From assembly GCF_900105835.1 (NCBI RefSeq), contig NZ_LT629783.1, positions 124,001 through 188,000 of the forward strand: a DNA stretch of 64,000 nucleotides, written 5' to 3'. The DNA is from Pseudomonas fragi (GTDB taxonomy: Bacteria > Pseudomonadota > Gammaproteobacteria > Pseudomonadales > Pseudomonadaceae). Shown piece after piece: positions 27,351 through 36,876 of this stretch (the stretch's first letter is position 1; every line of letters begins with the position of its first letter). The notes below the pieces were generated by a model. The model searched no databases. It saw nothing but the letters and a program-made list of their open reading frames with translations, and had not been told where the DNA came from. A program made the translations under genes and the position numbers.

Positions 27351-29504
27351 CTACGACACCTCGGTGTGTTGCAGCTCGAACAACACCAGCGAGCGCCCGG
27401 TAACCTCGTAGGGCTTGTTGAAGGGCAGGTGCTGCGGGCCCTTGATGCTCGGGTCGGTGGTGTCGAGCCTGCATGACCAACTGATGCCGTGGGGCACTTT
27501 GGGCAGGGTGAAACTGACCGGGTCGTGGTTGGCATTGACCACGATCAGCAACGTGGCGTCAGCACCGGCGCGCTGCACTCCGGACACTTGCGCGCGGCCA
27601 TCGAGCAGCATGCCCATGCAGCGGGCCTGGGCGTCTTCCCACTGCTCGGTGGTCATCTCGTTGCCGTCGGGGGCCAGCCAGGTCACGTCCTTGAACTCGG
27701 GCGTGTCGACAGAGTGACCGACCAGGAACAGGCCACGCCGCAGGATCGGGTACTGCAGGCGCAACTTGATCAGACGTTTGACAAAGGCCTGCAGGGATTT
27801 GCCGGCCTTGTCCAGTTCCCAGTTGATCCAGCCGATTTCGCTGTCCTGGCAATAGGCGTTGTTATTGCCGTGCTGGGTGCGGGCGAACTCGTCGCCCGCC
27901 ACCAGCATCGGTGTGCCCTGGGCCAGGAACAGGGTGGCCATGAAATTGCGCATCTGGCGCTGGCGCAAGGCGTTGATTTCGGGATCGTCAGTAGGGCCTT
28001 CGACGCCGTGGTTCCAGGAAATATTGTTGTTGCTGCCGTCCTGGTTGTTTTCCTCGTTGGCTTCGTTGTGCTTGTCGTTGTAGGACACCAGGTCGTGCAG
28101 GGTGAAGCCGTCATGGGCGGTAATGAAGTTGACCGAGCTATAGGGCCTGCGGCCTCGCTGGTTGAACAGGTCGGCCGAGCCGGTCATGCGCCCGGCAAAT
28201 TCAGCCAGCTTGCCTTCGTCGCCCTTCCAGAAGGCGCGCACGGTGTCGCGAAAGCGGTCGTTCCACTCTGCCCAGCCGGGCGGGAAACCGCCGACTTGAT
28301 AGCCGCCGGGGCCACAGTCCCAGGGTTCGGCGATCATTTTTACCTGGCGCAGCAGGGGGTCCTGGCGGCAGGCCACCAGAAAGCTGTGACGCTCGTTGAA
28401 GCCGTCGTGGTAACGCCCGAGGATGGTCGCCAGGTCGAAGCGGAAACCGTCGACGTGCATTTCGCGCGCCCAGTAGCGCAGCGAGTCGGTGACCATCTGC
28501 AAGACGCACGGGTGGCTCAGGTCGAGGGTGTTGCCGGTGCCGGAGTCGTTGATGTAATAGCGTTTGTCATCGGGCATCAGGCGGTAGTACGAGGCGTTGT
28601 CGATGCCGCGCATGGACAGGGTGGGACCTTGCTCGTTGCCTTCGGCGGTGTGGTTGTAAACCACATCCAGAATCACCTCCAGCCCGGCCTTGTGCAGGTG
28701 CGCCACCGTTTCCTTGAACTCGGCAATCTTGCCGCTGGCCAGGTAGCGCGGGTCCGGGGCGAAAAAGGCGATGCTGTTGTAGCCCCAATAGTTGGTCATG
28801 CCTTTTTGCAGCAGGTGCTGGTCGTTGACGAAGGCATGCACCGGCAGCAGTTCGACACTGGTCACGCCAAGGTCGGTGATGTGCTCGACCACCTCGTCCA
28901 CCATCAAACCGGCAAAGGTGCCGCGCAGCGCATCCGGCACGGCCGGGTGGCGCATGCTGATACCGCGCACATGGGCTTCATAGAAGATGGTGCGCTCCCA
29001 CGGCACGCTCAGTCGGCGGTCATGGCCCCAGGTGTGCGCCGGGTCGACGACCTTGCACTTGGGCACGAAGGGCGCGCTGTCCCGTTCATCGAAACTCAGG
29101 TCGGCATCGGGGTGGCCGATGGTGTAGCCAAACAAGGCTTCGGACCATTTCAGCTCACCCACCAGTTGCTTGGCATAGGGGTCGATCAGCAATTTGTGGT
29201 GGTTGAAGCGGTGGCCGTTTTCCGGCTCGTAGGGGCCGTAGACGCGGTAACCGTAGACCTGCCCCGGGTGGGCATCGGGCAAATAACCATGAAAGGTTTC
29301 GTCGGTGTACTCGGGCAGTTCGATCCGTTCCAGTTCGACTTCACCCGCCGCGTCGAACAGGCACAGTTCGACTTTGCTGGCGTTGGCCGAGAACAGGGCG
29401 AAATTGACGCCCAGGCCATCCCAGGTGGCACCGAGGGGGAAGGGCAGCCCTTCGCGGATGCGCAAGGGGTCGCCAGTGGGCGGTGCTGACGTGTGTTTAC
29501 TCAT
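27351..29504 (-). CDS. glgX: Glycogen debranching enzyme GlgX
   Basis: The 717-residue GH13 isoamylase-type enzyme hydrolyses alpha-1,6 branches of limit dextrins. An N-terminal CBM48 (PLGATWDGLGVNFALFSANA) is followed by the barrel with GFRFDLATILGRYHDGF (nucleophile), KMIAEPWDCGPGGYQVG (acid/base) and ITAHDGFTLHDLVSYND. The ATG at 29504 has AGGAG 8 nt upstream; five extra upstream codons are unlikely. It belongs to the minus-strand run glgA-malQ-DUF2934-glgX. Confidence 0.95.
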   Translation of the reverse strand: MSKHTSAPPTGDPLRIREGLPFPLGATWDGLGVNFALFSANASKVELCLFDAAGEVELERIELPEYTDETFHGYLPDAHPGQVYGYRVYGPYEPENGHRFNHHKLLIDPYAKQLVGELKWSEALFGYTIGHPDADLSFDERDSAPFVPKCKVVDPAHTWGHDRRLSVPWERTIFYEAHVRGISMRHPAVPDALRGTFAGLMVDEVVEHITDLGVTSVELLPVHAFVNDQHLLQKGMTNYWGYNSIAFFAPDPRYLASGKIAEFKETVAHLHKAGLEVILDVVYNHTAEGNEQGPTLSMRGIDNASYYRLMPDDKRYYINDSGTGNTLDLSHPCVLQMVTDSLRYWAREMHVDGFRFDLATILGRYHDGFNERHSFLVACRQDPLLRQVKMIAEPWDCGPGGYQVGGFPPGWAEWNDRFRDTVRAFWKGDEGKLAEFAGRMTGSADLFNQRGRRPYSSVNFITAHDGFTLHDLVSYNDKHNEANEENNQDGSNNNISWNHGVEGPTDDPEINALRQRQMRNFMATLFLAQGTPMLVAGDEFARTQHGNNNAYCQDSEIGWINWELDKAGKSLQAFVKRLIKLRLQYPILRRGLFLVGHSVDTPEFKDVTWLAPDGNEMTTEQWEDAQARCMGMLLDGRAQVSGVQRAGADATLLIVVNANHDPVSFTLPKVPHGISWSCRLDTTDPSIKGPQHLPFNKPYEVTGRSLVLFELQHTEVS

Positions 29505-29545
29505 GACCTGCTCCTGCACAACCGGAATTTAAGACGTAGATGGCC

Positions 29546-29632
29546 CGTGGGAGCTGGCTTGCCTGCGATCAAGACACCTCGGCACATCAGGTTGGCCGGG
29601 TTGATCCAATCGCGGGCAAGCCCGCTCCCACA
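29546..29632. repeat. REPIN copy 3 (87 bp) inside the glg run
   Basis: Diverged left arm (CGTGGGAGCTGGCTTGC) and intact right arm ending CCGCTCCCACA. It sits between the DUF2934 stop and glgX, where a hairpin could tune read-through or mRNA stability. Confidence 0.88.
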
Positions 29633-29647
29633 GGGGGTGGCGGCTAC

Positions 29648-29875
29648 TCAAGACGAGGCAGGCTTGCGCGGTGCCCGGGGTTTTTTCTCGCCAGCAGGTT
29701 TTGCTGCGGCCTTGGCCTTGGTGGCCTTTGCCGGCGCCTTGGAGGGGGCCAGGGCTTGCGCCTGGGCCAGTTTGTGAGCCATTTCCCAGTGGCGGGCCTC
29801 CTGGCCCTGCGGACGGCCCTCGGATTCCCAGATCTGATAGGCAAATTCACGAATGTGTTTGTCGTCATTACTCAT
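29648..29875 (-). CDS. DUF2934 small protein
   Basis: The 75-residue protein has the DUF2934 core (IREFAYQIWESEGRPQGQEARHWEMAHKL) followed by a basic Ala/Lys/Pro tail (KAKAAAKPAGEKKPRAPRKP) suggestive of nucleic-acid or polyanion contact. AGGAG precedes the ATG at 29875. In other pseudomonads this small gene lies between glgX and treY; here it is directly followed upstream by malQ. Function unknown. Confidence 0.85.
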   Translation of the reverse strand: MSNDDKHIREFAYQIWESEGRPQGQEARHWEMAHKLAQAQALAPSKAPAKATKAKAAAKPAGEKKPRAPRKPASS

Positions 29876-29901
29876 GGTAAAGCTCCTTGCTCTTGGGTGA
29901 G

Positions 29902-31983
29902 TTAGCGGTCTCGTTCGTGGGCTTGCAGGCGGGCGCAAGCCAGTAACTCGAAGCGTTGCGTGGCATCGATGGCGTCCAGCAACAGGCTGCAATCGCCCGG
30001 CAGCCTTCGGCACCAGTTGGGGTGGCCACTGACGGTGCCAGGCACATTGGCTTGTTCCTCAAGCCCCAGGGCATCCTCGATCGGCAGCAGCACCAGGGGC
30101 GCACGGGTGTGCCCCAGAAAACGGATGCTGGCGTCCAGTGTCGGGGCGTTGCCCTGGACTTCTTCCTGAAAATTCTGCGGGTCCAGGCGCAGGGCCCGAT
30201 CCAGCCCTTCACATTCTCGCTGGCGCTCCTCGCGCCAGCGTTGCGCGGCAATCGGGTCGATCAGGTTGAGGCGTTCGTTCCAGTCGATATCACGCGCGCG
30301 CAGCCAGCCGGTGAGTGTTGGCAGGTCGTGGGTGCTGGTGGTGGCCAGGGCATCATCCGGCCAGTCCAGAATGGGTTTGAAGCGGGCACCGTAGTCCTGC
30401 TCGAACAGCAGTACGCGAATGCCCAGGATCGCCCGTTCGCTGAGCTTTTCCCGCAGGCCTTCCGGCACCGTACCGAGGTCTTCACCGAGGACGATGGCCT
30501 GATGGCGCACGGACTCCAGGCAGACCAGACGCAGCAAGTCATCGATGGGGTAATACAGGTACGCGCCTTGGTCGGGCGATGCCCCCAGGGGGATCACCCA
30601 CAAGCGCTGCAAGCCCAGCACATGGTCGATGCGCAGGCCACCGGCGTGGGCAAAGTTGGCGCGCAGCATTTCAATAAACGCGCGAAAACCGCTGCGTTTG
30701 AGGCCTTCAGGCGAGAACGCAGAAATGCCCCAGCCCTGGCCTGCGCGGTTGAGGGCATCGGGTGGCGCACCAACGGTCAGTTGCGCGAGTAATTCGTCCT
30801 GACGGCACCAGGCCTGGCTGCCAGCGCCATCGGCACCCACCGCCAGATCGGCAATCAGGCCGATGGCCATGCCACTGGCGCGGGCCGTGGCCTGGGCGCG
30901 CTCCAGGCAACTGGTGATCAACCATTGGCAAAAAGCGTAATAGGCGATGGTCTGGCGATGCTCCTCGGCAAACTGCAGTAGCGCCGGGCTGTCCGGGTTG
31001 CGCCATTGTTCGGGCCAGTCGCGCCAGTCGAGGCTGTGTTGCTCTGCCACGCAGAGTTCCTGCAGGGCTTCAAAGCGGCAGTGATTTTCCAGGGCTTCGC
31101 CACCCCGTTGGCGAAAATGCTGGAAGTCAGCGTCAAGCGGATGCGCTTGGCGGATGAAGTCCTGGTAGAGCTGGCGCAGCAGGGTCTGCCTGGCCCGGGT
31201 GGCCGCGGGCCAATCGATCAGCGGCAGCTGTTCCAGGCGCTGCAACTCGTCTTGCAAGCCTGTGGCCTCGATGGCCCTGTGCAGCGCCTCCTCGCCGAGG
31301 ATACTGGCCGGTGCGGCATACAGGCTGTTGAGGAACAGGCGGCTGGACGGAGAGTACGGGCTGTAGTGCTTGGGCGCGCTGCTGAACATGGCGTGTACAG
31401 GGCTGATGGCCAAAGCATCGGCCCCCCGTTCTGCCACCCCTTGCAGCAGGGTTTCCAGGGCCCGGGTGTCGCCAAAGCCGCCATCGCCATGACGGCGCAG
31501 CGAATACAGTTGCACGCTCAGCCCCCAGGCCCGCGGTGCCGATTGATGCAGGGCGTCGGCAATGCTGAAGCACCTGGCCGGGGCCACGGCCAGGGTGAAT
31601 TGCTGATCGTCCAGATGCACCCGGTGATAACCGATGGGGATCATGCCCGGCAGCATGGCGTCGGCATCCAGCTGGATTGGCAGTGATTCACCGTTCTCCA
31701 GGTGAACGACGCACTGGCGATGGGGGTGGAAATAGCGTGACAGGTCCAGCGCCTTGCCGACATCAGCCGTCAGCAGGGGCGGCAGACGTTTGTTCTGTTG
31801 TTCCAGCTGCAGGTTGAGCAGGCTGGTTTCGATGGCCTCGGCACTGTCGGCAGGCAAACCCAGCCCCGCCAGAATGGCTTCCAGTACCTGGGGCGTGACG
31901 CGTTGCGGCTGGCCGTTGGCATCAATCCAGTCAACGGCCAGCCCGGCTCGGCCGGCGAGTACTTCTAGTTGCGCTTCACTCAT
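29902..31983 (-). CDS. malQ: 4-alpha-glucanotransferase (amylomaltase)
   Basis: The 693-residue GH77 enzyme moves maltodextrin segments between glucans. Visible blocks are SPVHAMFSSAPKHYSPYSPS, GLRIDHVLGLQRLWVIP (nucleophile Asp), VLGEDLGTVPEGL (acid/base) and TSTHDLPTLTGWL. AAGGG lies 8 nt before the ATG. Gap to glgA is 61 bp and to the DUF2934 gene 26 bp, so these form one transcription unit. It normally sits between treY and treZ in Pseudomonas; both are missing here. Confidence 0.95.
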   Translation of the reverse strand: MSEAQLEVLAGRAGLAVDWIDANGQPQRVTPQVLEAILAGLGLPADSAEAIETSLLNLQLEQQNKRLPPLLTADVGKALDLSRYFHPHRQCVVHLENGESLPIQLDADAMLPGMIPIGYHRVHLDDQQFTLAVAPARCFSIADALHQSAPRAWGLSVQLYSLRRHGDGGFGDTRALETLLQGVAERGADALAISPVHAMFSSAPKHYSPYSPSSRLFLNSLYAAPASILGEEALHRAIEATGLQDELQRLEQLPLIDWPAATRARQTLLRQLYQDFIRQAHPLDADFQHFRQRGGEALENHCRFEALQELCVAEQHSLDWRDWPEQWRNPDSPALLQFAEEHRQTIAYYAFCQWLITSCLERAQATARASGMAIGLIADLAVGADGAGSQAWCRQDELLAQLTVGAPPDALNRAGQGWGISAFSPEGLKRSGFRAFIEMLRANFAHAGGLRIDHVLGLQRLWVIPLGASPDQGAYLYYPIDDLLRLVCLESVRHQAIVLGEDLGTVPEGLREKLSERAILGIRVLLFEQDYGARFKPILDWPDDALATTSTHDLPTLTGWLRARDIDWNERLNLIDPIAAQRWREERQRECEGLDRALRLDPQNFQEEVQGNAPTLDASIRFLGHTRAPLVLLPIEDALGLEEQANVPGTVSGHPNWCRRLPGDCSLLLDAIDATQRFELLACARLQAHERDR

Positions 31984-32044
31984 TGGCGGTTCCCTTGCTG
32001 GCGATAAATGATCGAACGTCAGACAGATCCGCAGGTTGCATGGC

Positions 32045-33616
32045 TCATGGCTTTACGGCGCGGAGCAATGACTTGGCAACCAGTTGTTCATACAGCTCGG
32101 CATAGGGTTCTACGGCCTGGCACCAGTTGAATGGAGCGGCCATTGCGCGGCAGCGCATGGCATTGAGCAGTTTGGGGTAGCTGAACACCTTGAAGGCACG
32201 CTTGAGTGCTTCTTCATAGCTGGCCACGGTGGACTCGTCGAACAGAAACCCGGTCACGCCATTCTCGATGGTGTCGGCCAGGCCGCCGGTGTTGCGGGCC
32301 ACCGGCAGCGAGCCGAAGCGTTGTGCATACATCTGGCTCAACCCGCAGGGTTCGTAGCGCGAGGGCATCAGCAAAAAGTCGCTGCCTGCGAACATGCGTC
32401 GCGCATCGGTTTCATTGAAACCGATGCGTACACCGATCTGACCCGGGAAACGCAGTGCCAGTTCACGCATGGCCTGTTCTTCTTCGGGCTCGCCGCGGCC
32501 GATGATGCAAATCTGCCCGCCCGACGCGACGATAAAGGCCGCCACGGCTTCGGTCAGGTCCAGGCCTTTCTGGTACACAAGGCGCGAAACCACGGCAAAC
32601 AGCGGCCCCTTGGACGGCTTGAGGCCGAACAGGTTGCGCACATGGGCCGTGTTGATGGCGCGGGCGTCCCAGTCGCCGATGGCGAACGGGGCCACCAGGT
32701 GCGGGTCGGTGGTGGCTTCCCAGCTTTCATCGATGCCATTGGGGATGCCGCTGAGCAGGCCTTGCTGGGTTTTGCTGGCCAAAAAGCCGTCCAGCCCGCA
32801 GCCAAAGGCCGGGGTGGTGATTTCGGTGGCGTAGGTGGCGCTGACCGTAGTGATATGGCTGGAGTAAGCCATCCCGGCCTTGAGAAACGACAATTTGCCG
32901 TAGAATTCCATGCCGTCCTGTTGCAGGGCGTGGTGAGGGATGCCCAGCTCCGGGCAGCAGGCACGGCTGAATACGCCCTGGTAGGCCAGGTTATGGATGG
33001 TAAACAGCGTTGGCGTGCGTTGGCCGCGCCAGTGCATATAGGCGGGGGTCAGACCGGCAGGCCAGTCGTGGGCGTGGACCAGATCGGGCTGCCAGTGGAT
33101 TTGCGCCAGGTTGGCAGCCATATCGGCAGCGGCCAGGCCCAGGCGTGCGAAGCGAATATGGTTGTCGGGCCAGTCGCGGCCATTGTTGGCGCCGTAGGGG
33201 GTGCCTTCGCGCTCATAAAGTTCGGGGCAAATCAGCACATAGATGACCAGGCCGTCTTTCAAGTCCATGCGCCCGATCTTGCAAGCGGGCAGGGCAGCAT
33301 GGCCGCCCAGTTCGCCGATGATATGGATCGGGTTGTCGCTGTTGAGCACTTGCGGGTAACCGGGGATCAGCACGCGCACATCATGCAAGTGACGCATGGC
33401 CCGCGGCAGTGCGGCCGACACATCGCCCAGGCCACCGGTTTTCACCAGGTCGGCCAGTTCCGAGGTGACAAACAGCACCTTCTTTTTGTTGGGATTGGCG
33501 TTGATCACCGCCAGCGCGGGCCTCCCTGCAGGGGCCAGCTCGGGCAGTGAAATAAGCTCATTCACAACTTGCGGGGTCAGACGTTGTTCTTGATGTGGCG
33601 CAGCAGCACTGATCAT
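32045..33616 (-). CDS. glgA: Glycogen synthase
   Basis: The 523-residue GT5 enzyme elongates alpha-1,4 glucan from ADP-glucose. The signature KTGGLGDVSAALPRA is at about residue 58, after an N-terminal extension of about 45 residues with little family similarity. The C-terminal donor site has SRYEPCGLSQMYAQRFGSLPVARNTGGLADTI. GGGAGAG precedes the ATG. First gene of the minus-strand glg run. No glgC or glgE lies in the window, so the glucosyl donor must be made elsewhere. Confidence 0.95.
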   Translation of the reverse strand: MISAAAPHQEQRLTPQVVNELISLPELAPAGRPALAVINANPNKKKVLFVTSELADLVKTGGLGDVSAALPRAMRHLHDVRVLIPGYPQVLNSDNPIHIIGELGGHAALPACKIGRMDLKDGLVIYVLICPELYEREGTPYGANNGRDWPDNHIRFARLGLAAADMAANLAQIHWQPDLVHAHDWPAGLTPAYMHWRGQRTPTLFTIHNLAYQGVFSRACCPELGIPHHALQQDGMEFYGKLSFLKAGMAYSSHITTVSATYATEITTPAFGCGLDGFLASKTQQGLLSGIPNGIDESWEATTDPHLVAPFAIGDWDARAINTAHVRNLFGLKPSKGPLFAVVSRLVYQKGLDLTEAVAAFIVASGGQICIIGRGEPEEEQAMRELALRFPGQIGVRIGFNETDARRMFAGSDFLLMPSRYEPCGLSQMYAQRFGSLPVARNTGGLADTIENGVTGFLFDESTVASYEEALKRAFKVFSYPKLLNAMRCRAMAAPFNWCQAVEPYAELYEQLVAKSLLRAVKP

Positions 33617-33948
33617 GAATCTCTCCCGTTGTATTTATTGATCTGCCAACGGCCACTGGCGGGTACGCCTCCAATTGCTGATCGGCCCTGTCATCCGTGA
33701 CAAACATGCTCAAAAGATGATTAGGGCATTGCAAGGAATGCACCAACTGCGGCAACCGGGTCTTGAGTGGACCTACCACGGGCAAATAAGATTTGATTAT
33801 TCAAATACGACAATTACACGCCGTAGACGCGACAGCGTTGAGTGTAGGAGAGATGGGTCAAGGTGCTAGGTAAAGGCAATGAATTTTTGTAAGACAATGA
33901 GAATTGCCTTGTAGGAAAAATATCTAACACGAACAGTGCTTCAGTTTC

Positions 33949-34110
33949 GTAGCAGCTGACGAGCGGAGCGAGGCTGCGTCCGGCTGCGTAGTGGCCGTAA
34001 ACCCTGGGAGCCGGGTTTAACTGATACACCGAGGCGTCTGATTTTGCGGCGGCTATGTCGTGGTGCTGCATCGCACCGAACGCAGCCTCGCTCCGCTCGT
34101 CAGCTGCTAC
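33949..34110. repeat. ~160-bp GTAGC-ended repeat, copy 2
   Basis: Inverted ends GTAGCAGCTGACGAGCGGAG and the near-complement ending CGTCAGCTGCTAC. Its centre (GGGTTTAACTGATACACCG) is shared with the copy at 38450. It lies in the 590-bp gap 33617-34206, which otherwise holds the glgA upstream region, an A+T-rich stretch and a hexamer tandem repeat, with no gene seen. Confidence 0.9.
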
Positions 34111-34113
34111 GGG

Positions 34114-34143
34114 GATGTGGATGTGGATGTGGATGTGGATGTG
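34114..34143. repeat. (GATGTG)5 tandem repeat
   Basis: Five perfect hexamer units plus a partial sixth, immediately after the repeat end at 34110 and outside any gene. Copy number is likely to vary between isolates. Confidence 0.95.
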
Positions 34144-34165
34144 GATTTTCGGTTATGCCAAAAAA

Positions 34166-34199
34166 CAGGGCGAGCGCACCGGTTTGGTGCGCTCGCCCT
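34166..34199 (-). terminator. Rho-independent terminator of the DUF411 gene
   Basis: A 14-bp stem (AGGGCGAGCGCACC with its complement) and 5-base loop, followed on the minus strand by TGTTTTTT. It begins 8 bp past the stop at 34207. Confidence 0.9.
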
Positions 34200-34206
34200 T
34201 GACCTC

Positions 34207-34653
34207 TCAATGGCCAGGGTATTCGGCAATCACCTGGTCCTTGCCGTCGTTGCCCAGGCCGATCACCTGATAGGCGTCCTTGCGATCACCCATTTCCATG
34301 CCCGGCGAACCCATTGGCATGCCGGGTACGGCGATGCCCTTGAGGTCGTTGCGCTGGGTCAGGGCAACCACTTGCTCTGCAGGTACATGACCTTCAACGA
34401 ATTTGCCGTTGATCACGCCGGTATGGCAGGAAGCCAGCCGTGGCTGCACGCCAAGGCGTTGCTTGACGCTGCTCATATCATCCTCTACATGGTCATTGAC
34501 CTTGAAACCATTGGTTTCAAGGTGGGAAATCCAGGCTTTGCAGCAGCCACAATTGGCATCGCGGTGTACGTCAATGGTCAGCTGCTCAGCTGCTTGTGCC
34601 AGCGAGGTCAATAACAGTGCCGACAGAGCGGCAAGGCGCAATGGTGTTTTCAT
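34207..34653 (-). CDS. DUF411 periplasmic metal-binding protein
   Basis: The 148-residue protein has a cleavable signal (MKTPLRLAALSALLLTSLAQA). The mature part begins with VHRDANCGCCKAWISHL, whose CxCC motif is the hallmark of DUF411. A later Cys-His pair (LASCHTG) and Met-rich PGMPMGSPGMEMGD are typical copper ligands. Members are often linked to copper resistance (CopG-like). No other copper gene is adjacent, and it is transcribed alone with its own terminator. Confidence 0.88.
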   Translation of the reverse strand: MKTPLRLAALSALLLTSLAQAAEQLTIDVHRDANCGCCKAWISHLETNGFKVNDHVEDDMSSVKQRLGVQPRLASCHTGVINGKFVEGHVPAEQVVALTQRNDLKGIAVPGMPMGSPGMEMGDRKDAYQVIGLGNDGKDQVIAEYPGH

Positions 34654-34755
34654 CGTGTACCTCTTTACGAAAAAGCCTCAGCCTGAGCGCCAGGGGCTGT
34701 CAGGCAGATGATCACAAGATGACAAAGCTGTCAGGTTGGGGCGCCGGGAGCCCGT

Positions 34756-35286
34756 TCAAGGGGTCAGGCGCAAGCTGGCGCGAATGCCATTGACCTGGGC
34801 TTCGTTGGCCTTGTAGCCCTCTGCGGGGCCGGCGTAGGACAGGGCGTAGGCATTGTTGCCCTGGGTGGCGGCCACTAACGTCTGGGTGATGACGTGGTTA
34901 CCGTTCTGGGTGATCTTGCAGGTGGTCTGCAGGGCCTTGAGGCCACCCAGGGTACTGTCATGGATCTTGTTGCAGGCGCTCTGGTAGCCACCCTTGGCGA
35001 AGTTTTGCTGCAGGGTCTTGCGCATTTGCAGCAACACCGCGTCCATATTGACCTTGTGCTCGGGGGCCAGGGTCGACTGGGTCAGTTCCATGACCATTTG
35101 CGGGTCGCCGCTGGCGTCGTTCTTCACCGCTCGCTGGCGCACGCTGCTGTCGTCAGGCGCGGGCGGTACGGCCTGAACTTCCCAGCCACCGGGCCAGGTG
35201 ATCATCAGACCGTCGGCGCTGGCCACGGGCACGGCAGCCAGCAGGCACAAGCCGATAAAAACAGGGAAACGTCGGGCAAAATGCAT
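34756..35286 (-). CDS. Secreted DUF4946-like protein
   Basis: The 176-residue protein has an N-terminal signal (RRFPVFIGLCLLAAVPVASA). The mature part, starting with the block ITWPGGWEV, has RQRAVKNDASGDPQMVMELTQS and two cysteines (SACNK and TTCKI) that may form a disulphide. It resembles the DUF4946 family known mainly from Pseudomonas; the name is from memory of the pattern. The ATG at 35286 is chosen so the signal peptide is N-terminal. Function unknown. It is divergent from the transporter at 35515. Confidence 0.7.
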   Translation of the reverse strand: MHFARRFPVFIGLCLLAAVPVASADGLMITWPGGWEVQAVPPAPDDSSVRQRAVKNDASGDPQMVMELTQSTLAPEHKVNMDAVLLQMRKTLQQNFAKGGYQSACNKIHDSTLGGLKALQTTCKITQNGNHVITQTLVAATQGNNAYALSYAGPAEGYKANEAQVNGIRASLRLTP

Positions 35287-35514
35287 GGGTCTCGGGCCTT
35301 TTGAGCGATAAATGGATTGCAATAGTGTATCAATAGGTGTCGAAGTATTGCTTTGCAGCGTGACATCAATTTCAACCATTGCTCAGCTAAACCTTTGCTT
35401 CTTATGTCTAATCCCGGACAATCGCGCCCCTCTTATGGCCGGGGCGATGTCAGCAAGGTGTTTCTTGTCCGCCCCGGCTGCGTGGTAACGACCGGCTAGC
35501 GGAGATTCGACCGG

Positions 35515-36792
35515 ATGAATGACCAGGCTAACAGCGTCGACGAACGCTTCGACGAGACACCAGCGACCCTCACTCGCTGGAACCGTCATGACACCACCTG
35601 GATGCTGGGCCTGTTCGGCACAGCGATTGGCGCAGGTACCTTGTTTTTGCCAATCAACGCAGGGCTCGGCGGCTTCTGGCCGCTACTGATCCTGGCGCTG
35701 CTGGCGTTCCCGATGACCTTTTATGCCCACCGTGGCCTGACCCGCTTCGTACTCTCCGGCCGCGAAGGTTCAGATATCACTGACGTGGTTGAAGAACATT
35801 TCGGCCTGCGCGCCGGTGCAGTGATTACCCTGCTGTACTTCCTGGCCATCTTCCCGATCCTGCTGATCTACAGCGTAGCGCTGACCAACACGGTCGGCAG
35901 CTTTATGCTCAACCAGATGCATATCACCCCGCCACCACGGGCGATCCTGTCGCTGGTGCTGATCCTGGGCCTGCTGATTGTGGTGCGTTGCGGCGAGCAG
36001 GTGATCGTCAAGGCCATGAGCATGCTGGTCTACCCGTTTATCGTGGCATTGCTGTTTTTGGCGGTGTTTTTGATTCCGCACTGGAACGGCGGCATCCTCA
36101 GTACCGCGACCACGCTGCCTGCACCTTCAGTGTTGCTGCATACCCTGTGGCTGGCGATTCCGGTGATGGTGTTTTCCTTTAACCACTCGCCGATCATCTC
36201 GGCCTTCGCCGTTGATCAAAAGCGCCGCTACGGTGCCAACGCCGATGAGCGCAGCTCGCAGATCCTGTCCCGCGCCCACCTGCTGATGGTGGTGATGGTG
36301 CTGTTCTTCGTGTTCAGTTGCGTGCTGACCCTGTCGCCAGAGCAACTGGCCGAGGCCAAGGCGCAGAACCTGTCGATCCTGTCCTACCTGGCCAACCACT
36401 TCAGCAACCCGACCATCGCCTTTGCCGCGCCATTGATTGCATTCGTGGCCATTGCCAAGTCCTTCCTGGGCCACTACATCGGCGCCAGCGAAGGCCTTAA
36501 AGGCCTGGTACTGAAAACCGGCAAACGCCCGGGTACGAAAAGCCTCGACCGCATGACGGCCGCCTTCATGCTGGTGGTGTGCTGGGCCGTGGCCACGCTT
36601 AACCCGAGCATCCTGGTCATGATCGAAACCCTGGGCGGGCCGGTGATTGCCGCCATCCTGTTCCTGATGCCGATGTATGCGATCCGTCGGGTACCGGCCA
36701 TGCGCCAGTACTCGGGGCAGATCTCCAACGTGTTCGTGACGGTGATCGGCCTGATCGCGATCTCCTCGCTGGTGTATTCGCTGATCCCTTGA
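35515..36792 (+). CDS. HAAAP-family amino acid transporter (serine/threonine type)
   Basis: The 425-residue inner-membrane permease has about eleven transmembrane segments. WMLGLFGTAIGAGTLFLPINAGLGGFW at the N-terminus and VFSFNHSPIISAFA are characteristic of the SdaC/TdcC branch, which takes up serine or threonine with protons or sodium. No serine dehydratase gene is next to it. The substrate is inferred from family only. Confidence 0.88.
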   Translation: MNDQANSVDERFDETPATLTRWNRHDTTWMLGLFGTAIGAGTLFLPINAGLGGFWPLLILALLAFPMTFYAHRGLTRFVLSGREGSDITDVVEEHFGLRAGAVITLLYFLAIFPILLIYSVALTNTVGSFMLNQMHITPPPRAILSLVLILGLLIVVRCGEQVIVKAMSMLVYPFIVALLFLAVFLIPHWNGGILSTATTLPAPSVLLHTLWLAIPVMVFSFNHSPIISAFAVDQKRRYGANADERSSQILSRAHLLMVVMVLFFVFSCVLTLSPEQLAEAKAQNLSILSYLANHFSNPTIAFAAPLIAFVAIAKSFLGHYIGASEGLKGLVLKTGKRPGTKSLDRMTAAFMLVVCWAVATLNPSILVMIETLGGPVIAAILFLMPMYAIRRVPAMRQYSGQISNVFVTVIGLIAISSLVYSLIP

Positions 36793-36799
36793 TGCATGC

Positions 36800-36830
36800 C
36801 CCTGTCGCCGCCGTCCTGGCGGCGACAGGG
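36800..36830. terminator. Stem-loop after the transporter gene
   Basis: Perfect 13-bp stem CCCTGTCGCCGCC/GGCGGCGACAGGG with loop GTCCT, starting 7 bp past the stop. No T run follows, so the terminator call is moderate. Confidence 0.6.
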
Positions 36831-36876
36831 CAATGATTGACCCGCGCAAGCCGTCCAGGGCTTGAGTCTGGCCAGT

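Noticed and set aside
33558..33785. Small minus-strand frame upstream of glgA
   Set aside because: Overlaps the glgA start in another frame and has no family pattern or ribosome site.
34114..34143. CRISPR-like short repeats
   Set aside because: Units are six bases with no spacers; it is a simple microsatellite.
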